DNA of 64,000 nt from an uncultured Eggerthella sp. (GCA_900546175.1 URBX01000002.1:186001-250000), one strand, 5' to 3'; counted from the stretch's first letter, positions 25,102-33,891 are shown. The notes: a model not told the origin generated them from the sequence alone. Numbers and translations: made by a program.

Positions 25102-26475
25102 ATGGGTCTTATCAAAGCAATCACTGGCGCTACCGGCGGCGTTCTTGCCGATCAATGGCTCGATTTCTATTATTGCGACTCCATTGACGCTAACACGTTA
25201 GTAGCAAAAGGCCAAAAACGAGTAAGCGGCCGCAGCTCAAATACAAAGGGCGAACCAAACATCATTTCAAACGGTTCTGGTATTGCTGTTAACGAAGGTC
25301 AGTGCATGATCATTGTTGACAATGGCAAGATTGTGGAACTCTGCGCTGAACCAGGCCAGTATACTTATGACACCTCAACAGAACCAAGCATTTTTTCTGG
25401 CCCATTGGGTGACGGAATCATTGATTCTTTCAAGAACATTGGTACCCGTTTTACCTTTGGCGGTAGCCCAGGAAAAGATCAACGGGTCTACTTCTTCAAC
25501 ACTAAAGAAATTATTGGCAACAAGTATGGCACGGTAAATCCTATTCCTTTCCGTATTGTTGACGAAAATATTGGCTTTGATTCCGACTTAGACGTTCGTT
25601 GTAACGGTGAATTTTCTTACAAAATTACCGACCCAATTAAGTTCTATGTGAACGTTTGCGGCAACATTGAAGACACCTACACGCGTGACAAAATTGACAG
25701 CCAGCTTAAAAGCGAACTTCTCACTGCACTCCAACCTGCCTTTGCAAAGATTTCTGCAATGGGCATTCGTTACTCCGCTGTTCCTGGCCACACCCTTGAA
25801 TTAGCAAAAGCATTAAACGATGTTCTTTCTGAAACATGGAGCGAACTTCGCGGTATTGAAGTAGCTTCCTTTGGTATGAATTCCATTACCGCCGATCCGG
25901 AAGACATTAAGAAGCTCAAAGATCTCCAAATGGCTGCTGCCCTGCGCGATCCAAACCTCCGTGCAGGTCTTGGCTCCGCTGCTAGCTCTGAAGCAATGCG
26001 TTCTGCTGCTCAAAACGAAGCAGGAGCTATGACTGGTTTTATGGGCATGGGCATGGCAGGCTTTATGGGCAATCAGGTTCAGAATGCAAGCGTTCAGATG
26101 CCTCAAGGCGAAGCTCCTCAGTATCAGAACCAGTATCCAACAACTGCTGGCGGCGGTTTTGTTACCCCTGAAGCCGCAAAGTCTTCTCAGGGCACAAGTC
26201 CAGACGGCTGGACTTGTTCCTGCGGCACCACAAACACCGGAAAATTCTGCTCCGAATGCGGCACCCCAAAACCCGCTGCTCCAGAAAGCTGGACCTGTAG
26301 CTCTTGCGGCACTTCAAATACTGGCAAGTTCTGCTCTGAATGTGGCACCAAAAAGCCAGAAGGAGCATCTCACTATAAGTGTGATAAGTGCGGTTGGACT
26401 CCTGAGGATCCAACCAATCCGCCAAAATTCTGCCCAGAGTGTGGTGACCCGTTTAACGAAGCTGACCGTACATAA
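25102..26475 (+). CDS. SPFH-domain protein with three C-terminal zinc ribbons (YdjI-like)
   Basis: 457 residues. The first 310 or so form an SPFH/band-7-like domain of the type once annotated as virion core protein, similar in layout to B. subtilis YdjI (GECMIIVDNGKIVELCAEPG-like N-terminus, here GQCMIIVDNGKIVELC; GLGSAASSEAMRSAAQNEAG helix). A Gly/Met/Gln-rich linker leads to three zinc ribbons: CSCG-CSECG, CSSCG-CSECG and CDKCG-CPECG. In B. subtilis YdjI recruits PspA to the membrane under envelope stress; here no PspA is in the window, so the role is inferred. Zinc ribbons recur in both neighbouring membrane proteins. Confidence 0.88.
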   Translation: MGLIKAITGATGGVLADQWLDFYYCDSIDANTLVAKGQKRVSGRSSNTKGEPNIISNGSGIAVNEGQCMIIVDNGKIVELCAEPGQYTYDTSTEPSIFSGPLGDGIIDSFKNIGTRFTFGGSPGKDQRVYFFNTKEIIGNKYGTVNPIPFRIVDENIGFDSDLDVRCNGEFSYKITDPIKFYVNVCGNIEDTYTRDKIDSQLKSELLTALQPAFAKISAMGIRYSAVPGHTLELAKALNDVLSETWSELRGIEVASFGMNSITADPEDIKKLKDLQMAAALRDPNLRAGLGSAASSEAMRSAAQNEAGAMTGFMGMGMAGFMGNQVQNASVQMPQGEAPQYQNQYPTTAGGGFVTPEAAKSSQGTSPDGWTCSCGTTNTGKFCSECGTPKPAAPESWTCSSCGTSNTGKFCSECGTKKPEGASHYKCDKCGWTPEDPTNPPKFCPECGDPFNEADRT

Positions 26476-26500
26476 CTCATAACCCATTTGAAAGGCCGCA

Positions 26501-27439
26501 ATGAATTCTTCAAACAGCCTCCTTTTTATAGGCTCAATCATGATTGACACCATCTGTCCTGTAGAAGCATTACCAAAACCAGGACAGGGCATTGTGATTG
26601 ACGGCCACACAATTACCGCAGGAGGGTGCGGTTACAATGCGGCAGTAAGTGCAAAACACCTGGGCGCTTCTTGTGAACTATTCGCTCCCCTTGGCAAGGG
26701 ACCTTATGCAACCCTTGCCAAGGAGCAATTAGAGGCTCGTGGGTTTGAAGCCTTTTCGGTAGATACCAACCAAGACTGCGGGTTCGCCATCTGTTTAGTC
26801 ACTCCCGATGGCGAGCGTACCATGATTACCATCCCTGGCGTTGAGCGCTCAATTGAGAGCGCCTGGTTCGATTCAATTGATACCCGCTTGTTTTCTTACG
26901 TGTATGTATGTGGCTATGAACTTGATGGCCCCGGCGGAATTATTATCTGTGATTTCTTAAAGAAAAATCCTTGGATGAAACCGTTTTTTGCACCAGGACC
27001 AGTCATCACAAAATTAGACTCGTACGTATTTGACACCATGAAGGAACTGGGCGCCCACTGGCATCTTAATGAAGTTGAAGCAATGGATTGCACCAACACT
27101 TCAACCGTTCTTGAAGCAGGTACTATCCTTGCTCAAACCTACAAAAGTACCATAGTTATCACTGAAGGCTCTATAGGTGCTCACCTTTTTGAATATTTAG
27201 ACGAGGAAGTAGCCTACACCCTTGTTCCTTCTCAAAAGATTACTCCCGTAGACACCATTGGTGCAGGCGATAATCATGTTGGCGCCCTTATGGCTGCTCA
27301 CGCTTCTGGAATGAGCTGGGTTGATTCCTTAGCACTTGCAAACCGAGTTTCAGCAGCTATATGCCTTACCAAGGGAGCAACCCTCACCAGCGAACAATTC
27401 GCAAAACTGGGTATTTCTCTAGGTTCTACATTTGCTTAG
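26501..27439 (+). CDS. PfkB-family carbohydrate kinase
   Basis: Ribokinase-fold sugar or nucleoside kinase, 312 residues. PfkB signature 1 is around ITAGGCGYNAAVSAKHLGA, and signature 2 is DTIGAGDNHVGALMA, where the Asp of GAGD is the catalytic base (usual form GAGDxFxG; here N-H replaces x-F). LFIGSIMIDTI is the N-terminal strand. The substrate (ribose, fructose-6-phosphate, tagatose-6-phosphate or a nucleoside) cannot be assigned. It starts with ATG after AAAGG 25 nt past the SPFH gene and ends 13 nt from the convergent MFS gene. Confidence 0.88.
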   Translation: MNSSNSLLFIGSIMIDTICPVEALPKPGQGIVIDGHTITAGGCGYNAAVSAKHLGASCELFAPLGKGPYATLAKEQLEARGFEAFSVDTNQDCGFAICLVTPDGERTMITIPGVERSIESAWFDSIDTRLFSYVYVCGYELDGPGGIIICDFLKKNPWMKPFFAPGPVITKLDSYVFDTMKELGAHWHLNEVEAMDCTNTSTVLEAGTILAQTYKSTIVITEGSIGAHLFEYLDEEVAYTLVPSQKITPVDTIGAGDNHVGALMAAHASGMSWVDSLALANRVSAAICLTKGATLTSEQFAKLGISLGSTFA

Positions 27440-27452
27440 GCCTCGGTTATGC

Positions 27453-29387
27453 TTAAATCCAGTTTTGTCCCTTTGCTATTTCATGAATGATATCGCGGCG
27501 AGAAAGCGTTCCTACCAACATTCCCTCTTTCTCAACAGGAAGCTTCTTAATGCGACGCTCGGAAAGAATCTTGCACGCATCTTCGAGGAAATCGTCTTCT
27601 TTAACAGTTATTACCGTTTTGGTAGCTAAATCCATAACCTTCTTGTTAATCAGAGACTCTAAACGCTCTAAAAGCGCTTCGTTTTCCAATACCTTAAAGG
27701 TGGTATAACCATCAGATAAGTAAATGTTTTCTTTAGCAAGGTATTTCATTAAGTCGCCATCAGACAAGAAACCTGCAATTCTATTATTCTCATCAACCAA
27801 CACCACGCCCGAGGTGTCATTTTTAGCGAAAAGTGCAATTGCATCGCTGATTAGAGAATCGCTTCTCAAGCAAGATGGCTCGGTATTCATAACATCACGC
27901 ACGTACCAATCCTCTTTCAGGCCAGAAAGACGACTGTCGGTCTTTGCCATATCGCGCGCATGAGCTTTCATCATCTCCAAGTTCTGCTTATCAATTTCCT
28001 TCTGCTGCTCAGCACCGAACTTATTGCGCACAAAGAAGACAATGCAGGCAAATACCAGTACGTAAATAACACCCATTGCAACTAAACCACAATGTTCGCC
28101 AAAAACAACTGCCTCGGATGGGTTTCCTGCATACAAAGAGGAGCCCATTGCTGCCAAAGAGACAATCAAAGCGGTACCTAAGGAACCACCAATCTGGTTA
28201 CACGTATTACCTAAGGCGTTTGCATGCTGAATCACCTTGTTTGGCAAGGAGTTAACACCCCAGGTATTGAGTGGTGTGATGATAAGCTGCATACCAAAAA
28301 CTGCCGTGGTAAAGGCTAGAGCAACCAGCAAAATTGGCGTATCTCCACCTAGGAAACCCAAAGATATACCGCCAAGAGCCATTGCTGCTCCACCGAATAA
28401 AGCAATGCCACGCACACCATTCTTGTCAAAGGCCTTGCCAGCCAAAACACTTGCAATAGCGCCCATAATGGCACCAGGAAGCATTACTAAACCAGTTACG
28501 GTTGCCGAATAGCCCAATCCCTGCTGAACATAAAGAGGAAGAATAACGTTGCCACCAATAAATGCGCACTGAAGAACTGCAACCAAAATCACTACCGTAC
28601 GATAGCGAACGCTCTTAAGAATGCTCACTTTCAGAAGAGGAACCTCTAAAGAAAGTTGTCGTTTTACGAAAATCGCAAGGAGTACTAATCCCACCACAAT
28701 AAGAACTGCCGTTATAGCAAGGTTGTCAGAAGAGCTGAAAGAAGAAAGACCATACAACAAAGGCACCATACCCAAAATCAGCAACGCTACTGAAGGCTTG
28801 TCGAAGTTACTTTGTTCAAAACCAGATTTGTTTTCCAAGAAGAAAAAGGAAAGAATAAGTGCAATTACGCTAACAACGATAACGATCATGAACAGCGCAC
28901 GCCAACCTACGGAATCTACCAACAAACCAGAAACCGAAGGACCAATTGCTGGCGCAAAGCTAATCACCAAACCGGTAAGACCCATTGCGCTTCCGCGCTT
29001 CTCACGAGGGAAAATTACTAGAATTACCGTAAACACCATTGGCATCATTACGCCCGTAGACAATGCCTGAAAAACACGACCCAACAAGAGCACTTCGAAA
29101 TTAGGAGAAATACAAGCAAGGAAGGTACCAAAAGCAAAGACTGCCATACCTCCCATATAAAGCTGACGCGTTGAAAATCTGCCAATAAAATAAGCAGACA
29201 GAGGAATAATGATTGCCTCTGCAAGCGCATAACCAGAAGTAAGCCACTGAACCGTAGTAGCGCTAACTTGCAAGTCGGCCATAATGGCAGGCAATGCTGG
29301 CGAGAGCAATGTTTGGTTCAAAACAACCATCCATGCACCAAAAAGCAAAAGCCCAACCATAACTGTTTCTTTTTTAGTGATTCCCAT
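27453..29387 (-). CDS. DHA2-type MFS efflux protein fused to a CBS-domain pair
   Basis: 644 residues. About the first 460 form a 14-TM major facilitator of the DHA2 drug:proton antiporter type (start WMVVLNQTLLSPALPAIMAD; LTSGYALAEAIIIPLSAY; motif GRVFQALSTGVMMPM). After a charged linker, residues about 500-640 contain two CBS domains (VRDVMNTEPSCLRSDSLISD and KVMDLATKTVITVKEDDFLE), a nucleotide-sensing Bateman module. The fusion suggests adenylate- or cyclic-dinucleotide-gated export; this is inference. The start follows AGAGAG. An attenuator-like leader with a 23-codon ORF lies upstream (29548-29619). Confidence 0.88.
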   Translation of the reverse strand: MGITKKETVMVGLLLFGAWMVVLNQTLLSPALPAIMADLQVSATTVQWLTSGYALAEAIIIPLSAYFIGRFSTRQLYMGGMAVFAFGTFLACISPNFEVLLLGRVFQALSTGVMMPMVFTVILVIFPREKRGSAMGLTGLVISFAPAIGPSVSGLLVDSVGWRALFMIVIVVSVIALILSFFFLENKSGFEQSNFDKPSVALLILGMVPLLYGLSSFSSSDNLAITAVLIVVGLVLLAIFVKRQLSLEVPLLKVSILKSVRYRTVVILVAVLQCAFIGGNVILPLYVQQGLGYSATVTGLVMLPGAIMGAIASVLAGKAFDKNGVRGIALFGGAAMALGGISLGFLGGDTPILLVALAFTTAVFGMQLIITPLNTWGVNSLPNKVIQHANALGNTCNQIGGSLGTALIVSLAAMGSSLYAGNPSEAVVFGEHCGLVAMGVIYVLVFACIVFFVRNKFGAEQQKEIDKQNLEMMKAHARDMAKTDSRLSGLKEDWYVRDVMNTEPSCLRSDSLISDAIALFAKNDTSGVVLVDENNRIAGFLSDGDLMKYLAKENIYLSDGYTTFKVLENEALLERLESLINKKVMDLATKTVITVKEDDFLEDACKILSERRIKKLPVEKEGMLVGTLSRRDIIHEIAKGQNWI

Positions 29388-29547
29388 AAACTAATTCTCT
29401 CTTTTCTTAATGTGTCCTTGGAAAAATCACGCCCGTATTTTGTTTTGGTTTGCAAAGTCATTACTGTCTCACTACCTACATTTCAGCAACCCGCCATGCT
29501 TAAGGAAGCAGGTTATTCAGCAGCAAAACTACAGCCGAGAAAAAGCA

Positions 29548-29619
29548 CTAAGCTCTTACCAAAAAAACAAGCACCAACTGGTGCTTACGAGGTGTATCAA
29601 TCTGTTTTCTGACTTTCAT
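29548..29619 (-). CDS. Candidate leaderless leader peptide (23 aa) ahead of the MFS-CBS gene
   Basis: ATG at 29617-29619 opens 23 codons ending in TAG at 29548-29550. A promoter-like -10 TATACA (29626-29631) ends six nt before the ATG, so transcription would start at or next to the A of ATG, giving a leaderless mRNA, a common actinobacterial arrangement. The reading frame runs through the terminator hairpin at 29569-29586 and its T7 run, encoding K-V-R-K-Q at the start and L-V-L-V-F-L-V-R-A at the end. This is the geometry expected for ribosome-mediated attenuation of a drug-efflux gene. No ribosome binding site is present, and translation is unproven. Confidence 0.45.
   Translation of the reverse strand: MKVRKQIDTPRKHQLVLVFLVRA
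29559..29586 (-). terminator. Terminator/attenuator in the MFS-CBS leader
   Basis: Self-complementary AAGCACCA-AC-TGGTGCTT is followed on the minus strand by GTTTTTTTGG. It lies 170 nt upstream of the MFS start codon. Confidence 0.8.
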
Positions 29620-29631
29620 TGTATCTGTATA

Positions 29632-29868
29632 AGAGAAAAATACGTTTCTGAAACAAGTTAATCTTCAAAAAGATTTCATCATCATGAACTTGTTCTAAAA
29701 CTACCAATAAAACAGGGCATGAATTCCTCAAAACGGACACACTTTTTGTCCGCTAGCCTTGGAATCCTCAAAAGCATCAAAGGGGGCTTATTGGACCAAA
29801 AGGGCTCACGTAATAAGGGAGCAATCATTCTACATATGAAAGAAAGAGTATTTATTCACAAAAATGAC
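29632..29868. other. Non-coding stretch with short repeats upstream of the MFS leader
   Basis: No gene. It holds a hairpin CGGACA/TGTCCG (29734-29752) between two similar direct repeats, GAATTCCTCAAAA (29721-29733) and GGAATCCTCAAAA (29761-29773), and, at the left end, the promoter-like elements for the MFS leader (TTGTTT at 29651-29656 on the minus strand). Confidence 0.5.
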
Positions 29869-29894
29869 CTGCCCTCCCCAATTGGGAAGGGCAG
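29869..29894 (-). terminator. Orphan minus-strand terminator
   Basis: The near-perfect stem CTGCCCTCCCC/GGGAAGGGCAG with an AATT loop is followed on the minus strand by GTCATTTTTG. It lies 420 nt past the MocR stop, with no gene between. Confidence 0.65.
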
Positions 29895-30313
29895 ATAAGA
29901 GAGGATAGGTTTACACTTAGGAACAGCCACAACCCCAAATGCAAAACCTTACAAAACCACTGCACCGCTGCAGTTGTTTACGTAATGCGGAATCCGGATT
30001 CCCCTAAGGTACAGCTTCTGTCCACCTGAAGCCATACGAATAAGCTACTTAATGAAGCCAAGTCCTTACGATTACCTCATCTAAGCATGACGTTTTTCTC
30101 TGGAGCACTTATTTGAGGCAACCGTAAAAGTACTCAGCTCCGTTTAATCAACTGTGTGACGCCATAATAATCCTTTACTGACATTTCTATAATAGTCAAT
30201 TCAGTTAAAGTTTTAAGGGTCAGTTGGTATTTCAGATGAGCGGAAAACCAATAATCGGCAGGAAATTGTACCTACCTTATCGCTGCCTACTTTTCAATCT
30301 TTATAAAAGCAGG
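29895..30313 (-). ncRNA. Gene-free block, candidate structured RNA
   Basis: No ORF of note on either strand. Several compact self-complementary segments are packed together: CTGCACCGCTGCAG (29960-29973), the perfect palindrome GGAATCCGGATTCC (29989-30002) and GGTACAGCTTCTGTCC just after. A promoter-like pair on the minus strand (TTAAAA, 16 nt, TATTAT, near 30190-30220) would give an RNA of about 300 nt ending at the 29869-29894 terminator. It matches no RNA family I recognise (not tmRNA, RNase P or SRP). It could instead be a long MocR 3' UTR. Confidence 0.35.
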
Positions 30314-31741
30314 TCACGTATCAATTTCGTCAGAAAAGATATCCTCGAGTATAGAAAGCGCCAAATCGATTTTGCTCTCATCAATACCTGCATAATTAAT
30401 AATTACGGTTCGTGAATTACTTAATCTTGGCATATTTTCGTAGTCAGATAACAAGGAAAGAACCATTTTTCGCTTCGTTCCTTCTTCGCGTATCATTTCA
30501 TCACTCAAACGAGTATTTAAGCGTAATAAGAAGTGAGTTCCTGCATCCGCTTCTACAATGGTTGCAATTTGAGAAAGCTTAGATTTTCTAAAAGCGCTCA
30601 TGATTAAATCGCGTCGTTCGTGATAGTGCTTCTTCAATCGATTAATATGGCGTTCGAAATACCCTTCTGAAATGAAGGAAGCCAACGTCAACTGCTCAAA
30701 AGAAGATACCGTACAGGAGTAAAAGCTCATAGTTTCTTTATATCTTTCAAGAAGAGGAACAGGTAGAACCATGTAGCTAATTCGCAGAGAAGGAACTAGG
30801 CTTTTTGAGAAGGTATTTAAATAAATAACCTGGTCATTAATATCGAACTCATACAAAGTTGGAATAGGCCTACCGCTGTAACGCAATTCAGAGTCATAAT
30901 CATCCTCAATAATGTATCTACGAGGATCCTCATCTGCCCAGTGGAGAAGGTCAATACGCCTACTAATAGGCATTACGATGCCCGTTGGGAAATGGTTTGC
31001 AGGAGATACGTGAACTACATTTGCTTGACTTTTGGAAAGGCGATCCATGCGAATACCCTTTTCATCAATAGGAATGTAATCCCACACGATTCCCATATGA
31101 AGAGAAATATCTGCAAATTTTTTATAGCCAGGGTCCTCAATAGCAAAAACATTTTCAGGCCCAAAAAGTTGCAGCAGACGGCTATAGAGATATTCGGTAC
31201 CTGCTCCTACAATGATTTGAGCCGGATCAACATGCATGCCACGAAAACGAAGAAGGTAGTCGGCAATTGCTTTTCTTAAGATATATATTCCGTTAAATGG
31301 AACGGTTTTTAGCAGCGCAGGATCCTGACTTGATACCACCTGACGCATCAGGCGTGACCATGTAGAAAAAGGAAAAAGCGAAAACGACGATTCGTTTGCC
31401 TTAAAGTCAATAAGGAATTCTTCTTCAGCCTCTTCAGGAACTGGCTGAAAGAGCTTTTTTGCTGGATTATATGGCTGTTCTCCCAAAACGAGTGGGCGCT
31501 CAATTTCGTTTACGAAAAAGCCTCGCCCTTGTTGAGAACTCAGATAGCCTTCAACGCCCAACTGCAAATAAGCGTTTTCTACCGTAGTGACGCTTACTTT
31601 CAAGTGTTCAGCAAGCTTTCGCTTTGACATTACCTGTTGACCAGGCTTTAGGTTTCCGCGAAAGATATCATCTTTAATGCAGGAATATAGAACCTCATAC
31701 AGAGGTTTACCTTCGCATTTTGTTAAATCGTAATCCATCAT
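30314..31741 (-). CDS. MocR/PdxR-type transcriptional regulator (GntR HTH plus aminotransferase domain)
   Basis: Fusion of an N-terminal GntR winged helix (about residues 10-75, KLAEHLKVSVTTVENAYLQL) and a fold-type I aminotransferase-like domain (about 120-470). The PLP-binding lysine is present (YLNTFSKSLVPSLRISYMVL) and NEADYD-like YIIEDDYDSELRY is visible, so the cofactor can probably bind. MocR proteins sense PLP, GABA or related amines and control vitamin B6 or amino-acid genes; the target here is unknown. An in-frame GTG at 31750 sits only 2 nt after GGAG; ATG 31741 is better spaced (11 nt). A terminator hairpin with T8 lies immediately upstream. Confidence 0.87.
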   Translation of the reverse strand: MMDYDLTKCEGKPLYEVLYSCIKDDIFRGNLKPGQQVMSKRKLAEHLKVSVTTVENAYLQLGVEGYLSSQQGRGFFVNEIERPLVLGEQPYNPAKKLFQPVPEEAEEEFLIDFKANESSFSLFPFSTWSRLMRQVVSSQDPALLKTVPFNGIYILRKAIADYLLRFRGMHVDPAQIIVGAGTEYLYSRLLQLFGPENVFAIEDPGYKKFADISLHMGIVWDYIPIDEKGIRMDRLSKSQANVVHVSPANHFPTGIVMPISRRIDLLHWADEDPRRYIIEDDYDSELRYSGRPIPTLYEFDINDQVIYLNTFSKSLVPSLRISYMVLPVPLLERYKETMSFYSCTVSSFEQLTLASFISEGYFERHINRLKKHYHERRDLIMSAFRKSKLSQIATIVEADAGTHFLLRLNTRLSDEMIREEGTKRKMVLSLLSDYENMPRLSNSRTVIINYAGIDESKIDLALSILEDIFSDEIDT

Positions 31742-31756
31742 AGGGCGCACTACTCC

Positions 31757-31799
31757 AAAAAAAACTGACCCCTAAATTGTATAAGACAATAGGGGTCAG
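31757..31799 (-). terminator. Terminator abutting the MocR start
   Basis: A 10-bp perfect stem CTGACCCCTA/TAGGGGTCAG with an inner TTGT/ACAA pairing is followed on the minus strand by T8, directly before the MocR ribosome binding site GGAG. It terminates ettA, but the inner TTATACAAT is also -10-like, so the element could double as promoter or operator. Confidence 0.75.
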
Positions 31800-31918
31800 C
31801 ATGTCAACGAATTACGAAATATCGAAAAGAGTATTGCTTAAAGGCGCCATAATCGAACGTAACTTTCATAGCTTTGGTGAGTTTTTGCCACTAATGCCAT
31901 GAAAGACTTTGCACCGAA

Positions 31919-33598
31919 CTAGTCACGGGTGAGCTTTCGATGAATCTGGTGAGGTCTTGAAGCTTCTTCACCAAGGCGCTCAACGCGGTTTTTCTGATAG
32001 CTTGCGAAGTCACCTTCAAACCAATACCAATTTCCTGGATTATCATCGGTGCCTTCCCATGCAAGGATATGAGTTGCGATGCGATCCAAGAACCAGCGGT
32101 CATGGCTTACTACTACCACGCAGCCCGCAAAACCAAGCAATGCTTCTTCAAGGCTTTCCAAGGTTTCAACGTCTAAGTCGTTAGTAGGCTCGTCCAATAA
32201 AAGAAGGTTACCACCCTGCTTTAAGGTAAGCGCTAAATTCAAGCGGTTGCGCTCACCACCCGACAATACGCCTGCTGGCTTTTGCTGGTCTGCTCCCTTG
32301 AAGCCAAAACTTGCAACGTAAGCACGACTTGGAATTTCTGTATCGCCTACCATCATGTAGTCAAGACCGTCGGACACCACTTCCCAAAGCTTCTTATTCG
32401 GATCAATGCCCGCGCGGTTCTGATCAACATAAGACACTTTGACAGTCTCACCTACGGTCAAAGTACCTGAAGTGAGAGGCTCTAATCCTACAATGGTCTT
32501 AAACAAGGTTGTTTTGCCAACACCATTAGGACCAATAACGCCCACAATGCCATTACGAGGTAATTCAAACGAAAGATTGTCAATCAATACACGGCCATCA
32601 AATTCCTTATGCAGGTTTTCTGCAATAAGAACCTTGTTGCCCAAACGAGGACCCGCTGGAATCTGAATGTCAGAAATCTCAACTTTCTTTCCTGCTGCTG
32701 CCTCTGCAGCCATCTGCTCATAGCGCTCCAAACGAGCCTTGCTTTTTGCCTGGCGGGCTTTAGGGCTTGAGCGAACCCACTCTAATTCGCTCTTTAAGCG
32801 TTTAGCAAGCTTATCGTCTTTTTTGCCCTGCGCTTCAATACGAGCTGCTTTAGTTTCCAAATAAGTTGAATAGTTGCCCTTATACGGATACAAGTGGCCG
32901 CGGTCTACCTCACAAATCCATTCGGCAACATTGTCTAGGAAGTAACGATCGTGAGTTACCGCCAAAACAGCACCCGGATAGCGCTGAAGGAATTGCTCTA
33001 ACCACAAAACAGATTCTGCATCTAAGTGGTTAGTAGGCTCGTCTAGCAACAGCAAGTCTGGTGCTTCCAAGAGCAAACGGCACAAAGCAACGCGACGGCG
33101 TTCGCCACCCGACAATACGCTTACCGGCATATCAGCATCAGGACACTGAAGAGCATCCATTGCTTGAGAGAGCTGACTATCTAAATCCCACGCATTTGCT
33201 GCATCAATTTCATCTTGCAGACGACCCATCTCAGCCATAAGAGCATCAAAATCTGCATCAGGATCTGCCATTTCGGCACCAATTGCATTGAAGCGGTCAA
33301 TTTTTGCCAGGATATCACCAAAAGCAAGGCGGATATTTTCAATTACCGTCTTTTCTTCATCAAGAGGTGGTTCCTGTTGCAAAATGCCAACCGAATAACC
33401 AGGAGTAAGGCGAGCATCGCCATTAGAAACTTCTTCAAGGCCCGCCATAATTTTTAATAACGTTGATTTACCCATACCATTTGGACCCACAACGCCAATT
33501 TTTGCGCCTGGATAAAAGGAAAGGGTTACGTCATCAAGAATCACTTTGTCACCGTGAGCCTTGCGAGCTTGATACATTTGATAAATAAACTCTGCCAT
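31919..33598 (-). CDS. ettA: Energy-dependent translational throttle protein EttA (ABC-F)
   Basis: ABC-F ATPase that binds the ribosomal E site and gates the first steps of elongation according to the ATP/ADP ratio. Two ABC domains: Walker A GPNGMGKST with signature LSGGERRRVALCRLLL, and GPNGVGKTT with LSGGERNRLNLALTL. The arm insertion and inter-domain linker (SELEWVRSSPKARQAKSKAR) and the C-terminal SHDRWFLDRIATHILAWEG are close to E. coli EttA. The start at 33598 (MAEFIYQMYQARKAHG) aligns with EttA and has AAGGA seven nt upstream; the ORF could extend five codons. It contains no antibiotic-resistance-type long linker. Confidence 0.94.
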   Translation of the reverse strand: MAEFIYQMYQARKAHGDKVILDDVTLSFYPGAKIGVVGPNGMGKSTLLKIMAGLEEVSNGDARLTPGYSVGILQQEPPLDEEKTVIENIRLAFGDILAKIDRFNAIGAEMADPDADFDALMAEMGRLQDEIDAANAWDLDSQLSQAMDALQCPDADMPVSVLSGGERRRVALCRLLLEAPDLLLLDEPTNHLDAESVLWLEQFLQRYPGAVLAVTHDRYFLDNVAEWICEVDRGHLYPYKGNYSTYLETKAARIEAQGKKDDKLAKRLKSELEWVRSSPKARQAKSKARLERYEQMAAEAAAGKKVEISDIQIPAGPRLGNKVLIAENLHKEFDGRVLIDNLSFELPRNGIVGVIGPNGVGKTTLFKTIVGLEPLTSGTLTVGETVKVSYVDQNRAGIDPNKKLWEVVSDGLDYMMVGDTEIPSRAYVASFGFKGADQQKPAGVLSGGERNRLNLALTLKQGGNLLLLDEPTNDLDVETLESLEEALLGFAGCVVVVSHDRWFLDRIATHILAWEGTDDNPGNWYWFEGDFASYQKNRVERLGEEASRPHQIHRKLTRD

Positions 33599-33748
33599 GA
33601 GAATCCTTTTCACTTCATAACTGTCACTTCACAGTTGTCCTATGCATTATACCTAAGGAAATCAACCCTCTGATTGGGGCACAAAAAAGCCAGGTTTCTT
33701 GATTTCACCAAAGCTACTCTCCTTTTCCTTACTAATAAGGGATACAAA

Positions 33749-33780
33749 AAAGCCAAGCCCTTGATCGAGCTTGGCTTTGT
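33749..33780 (-). terminator. Terminator of the zinc-ribbon membrane protein gene
   Basis: Stem AAAGCCAAGC/GCTTGGCTTT, followed on the minus strand by TTTTGTATCC. A partial second copy (ACAAAAAAGCCAGG, about 33681-33694) lies 60 nt to the left. Confidence 0.8.
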
Positions 33781-33891
33781 TAAAACGAACGAATCATACG
33801 AGTTTCAGATACGCATTTAAGCTTTTGGATTAGCAATCTTGAAAACGAATTGAGGAAAATCCCTTCTTAGCTAGGAGCGCTTGCGCCTGTC

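Noticed and set aside
31919..33598. ABC-F antibiotic-resistance protein
   Set aside because: The sequence follows E. coli EttA closely through the arm, linker and C-terminus, so a housekeeping translation factor is far more likely.
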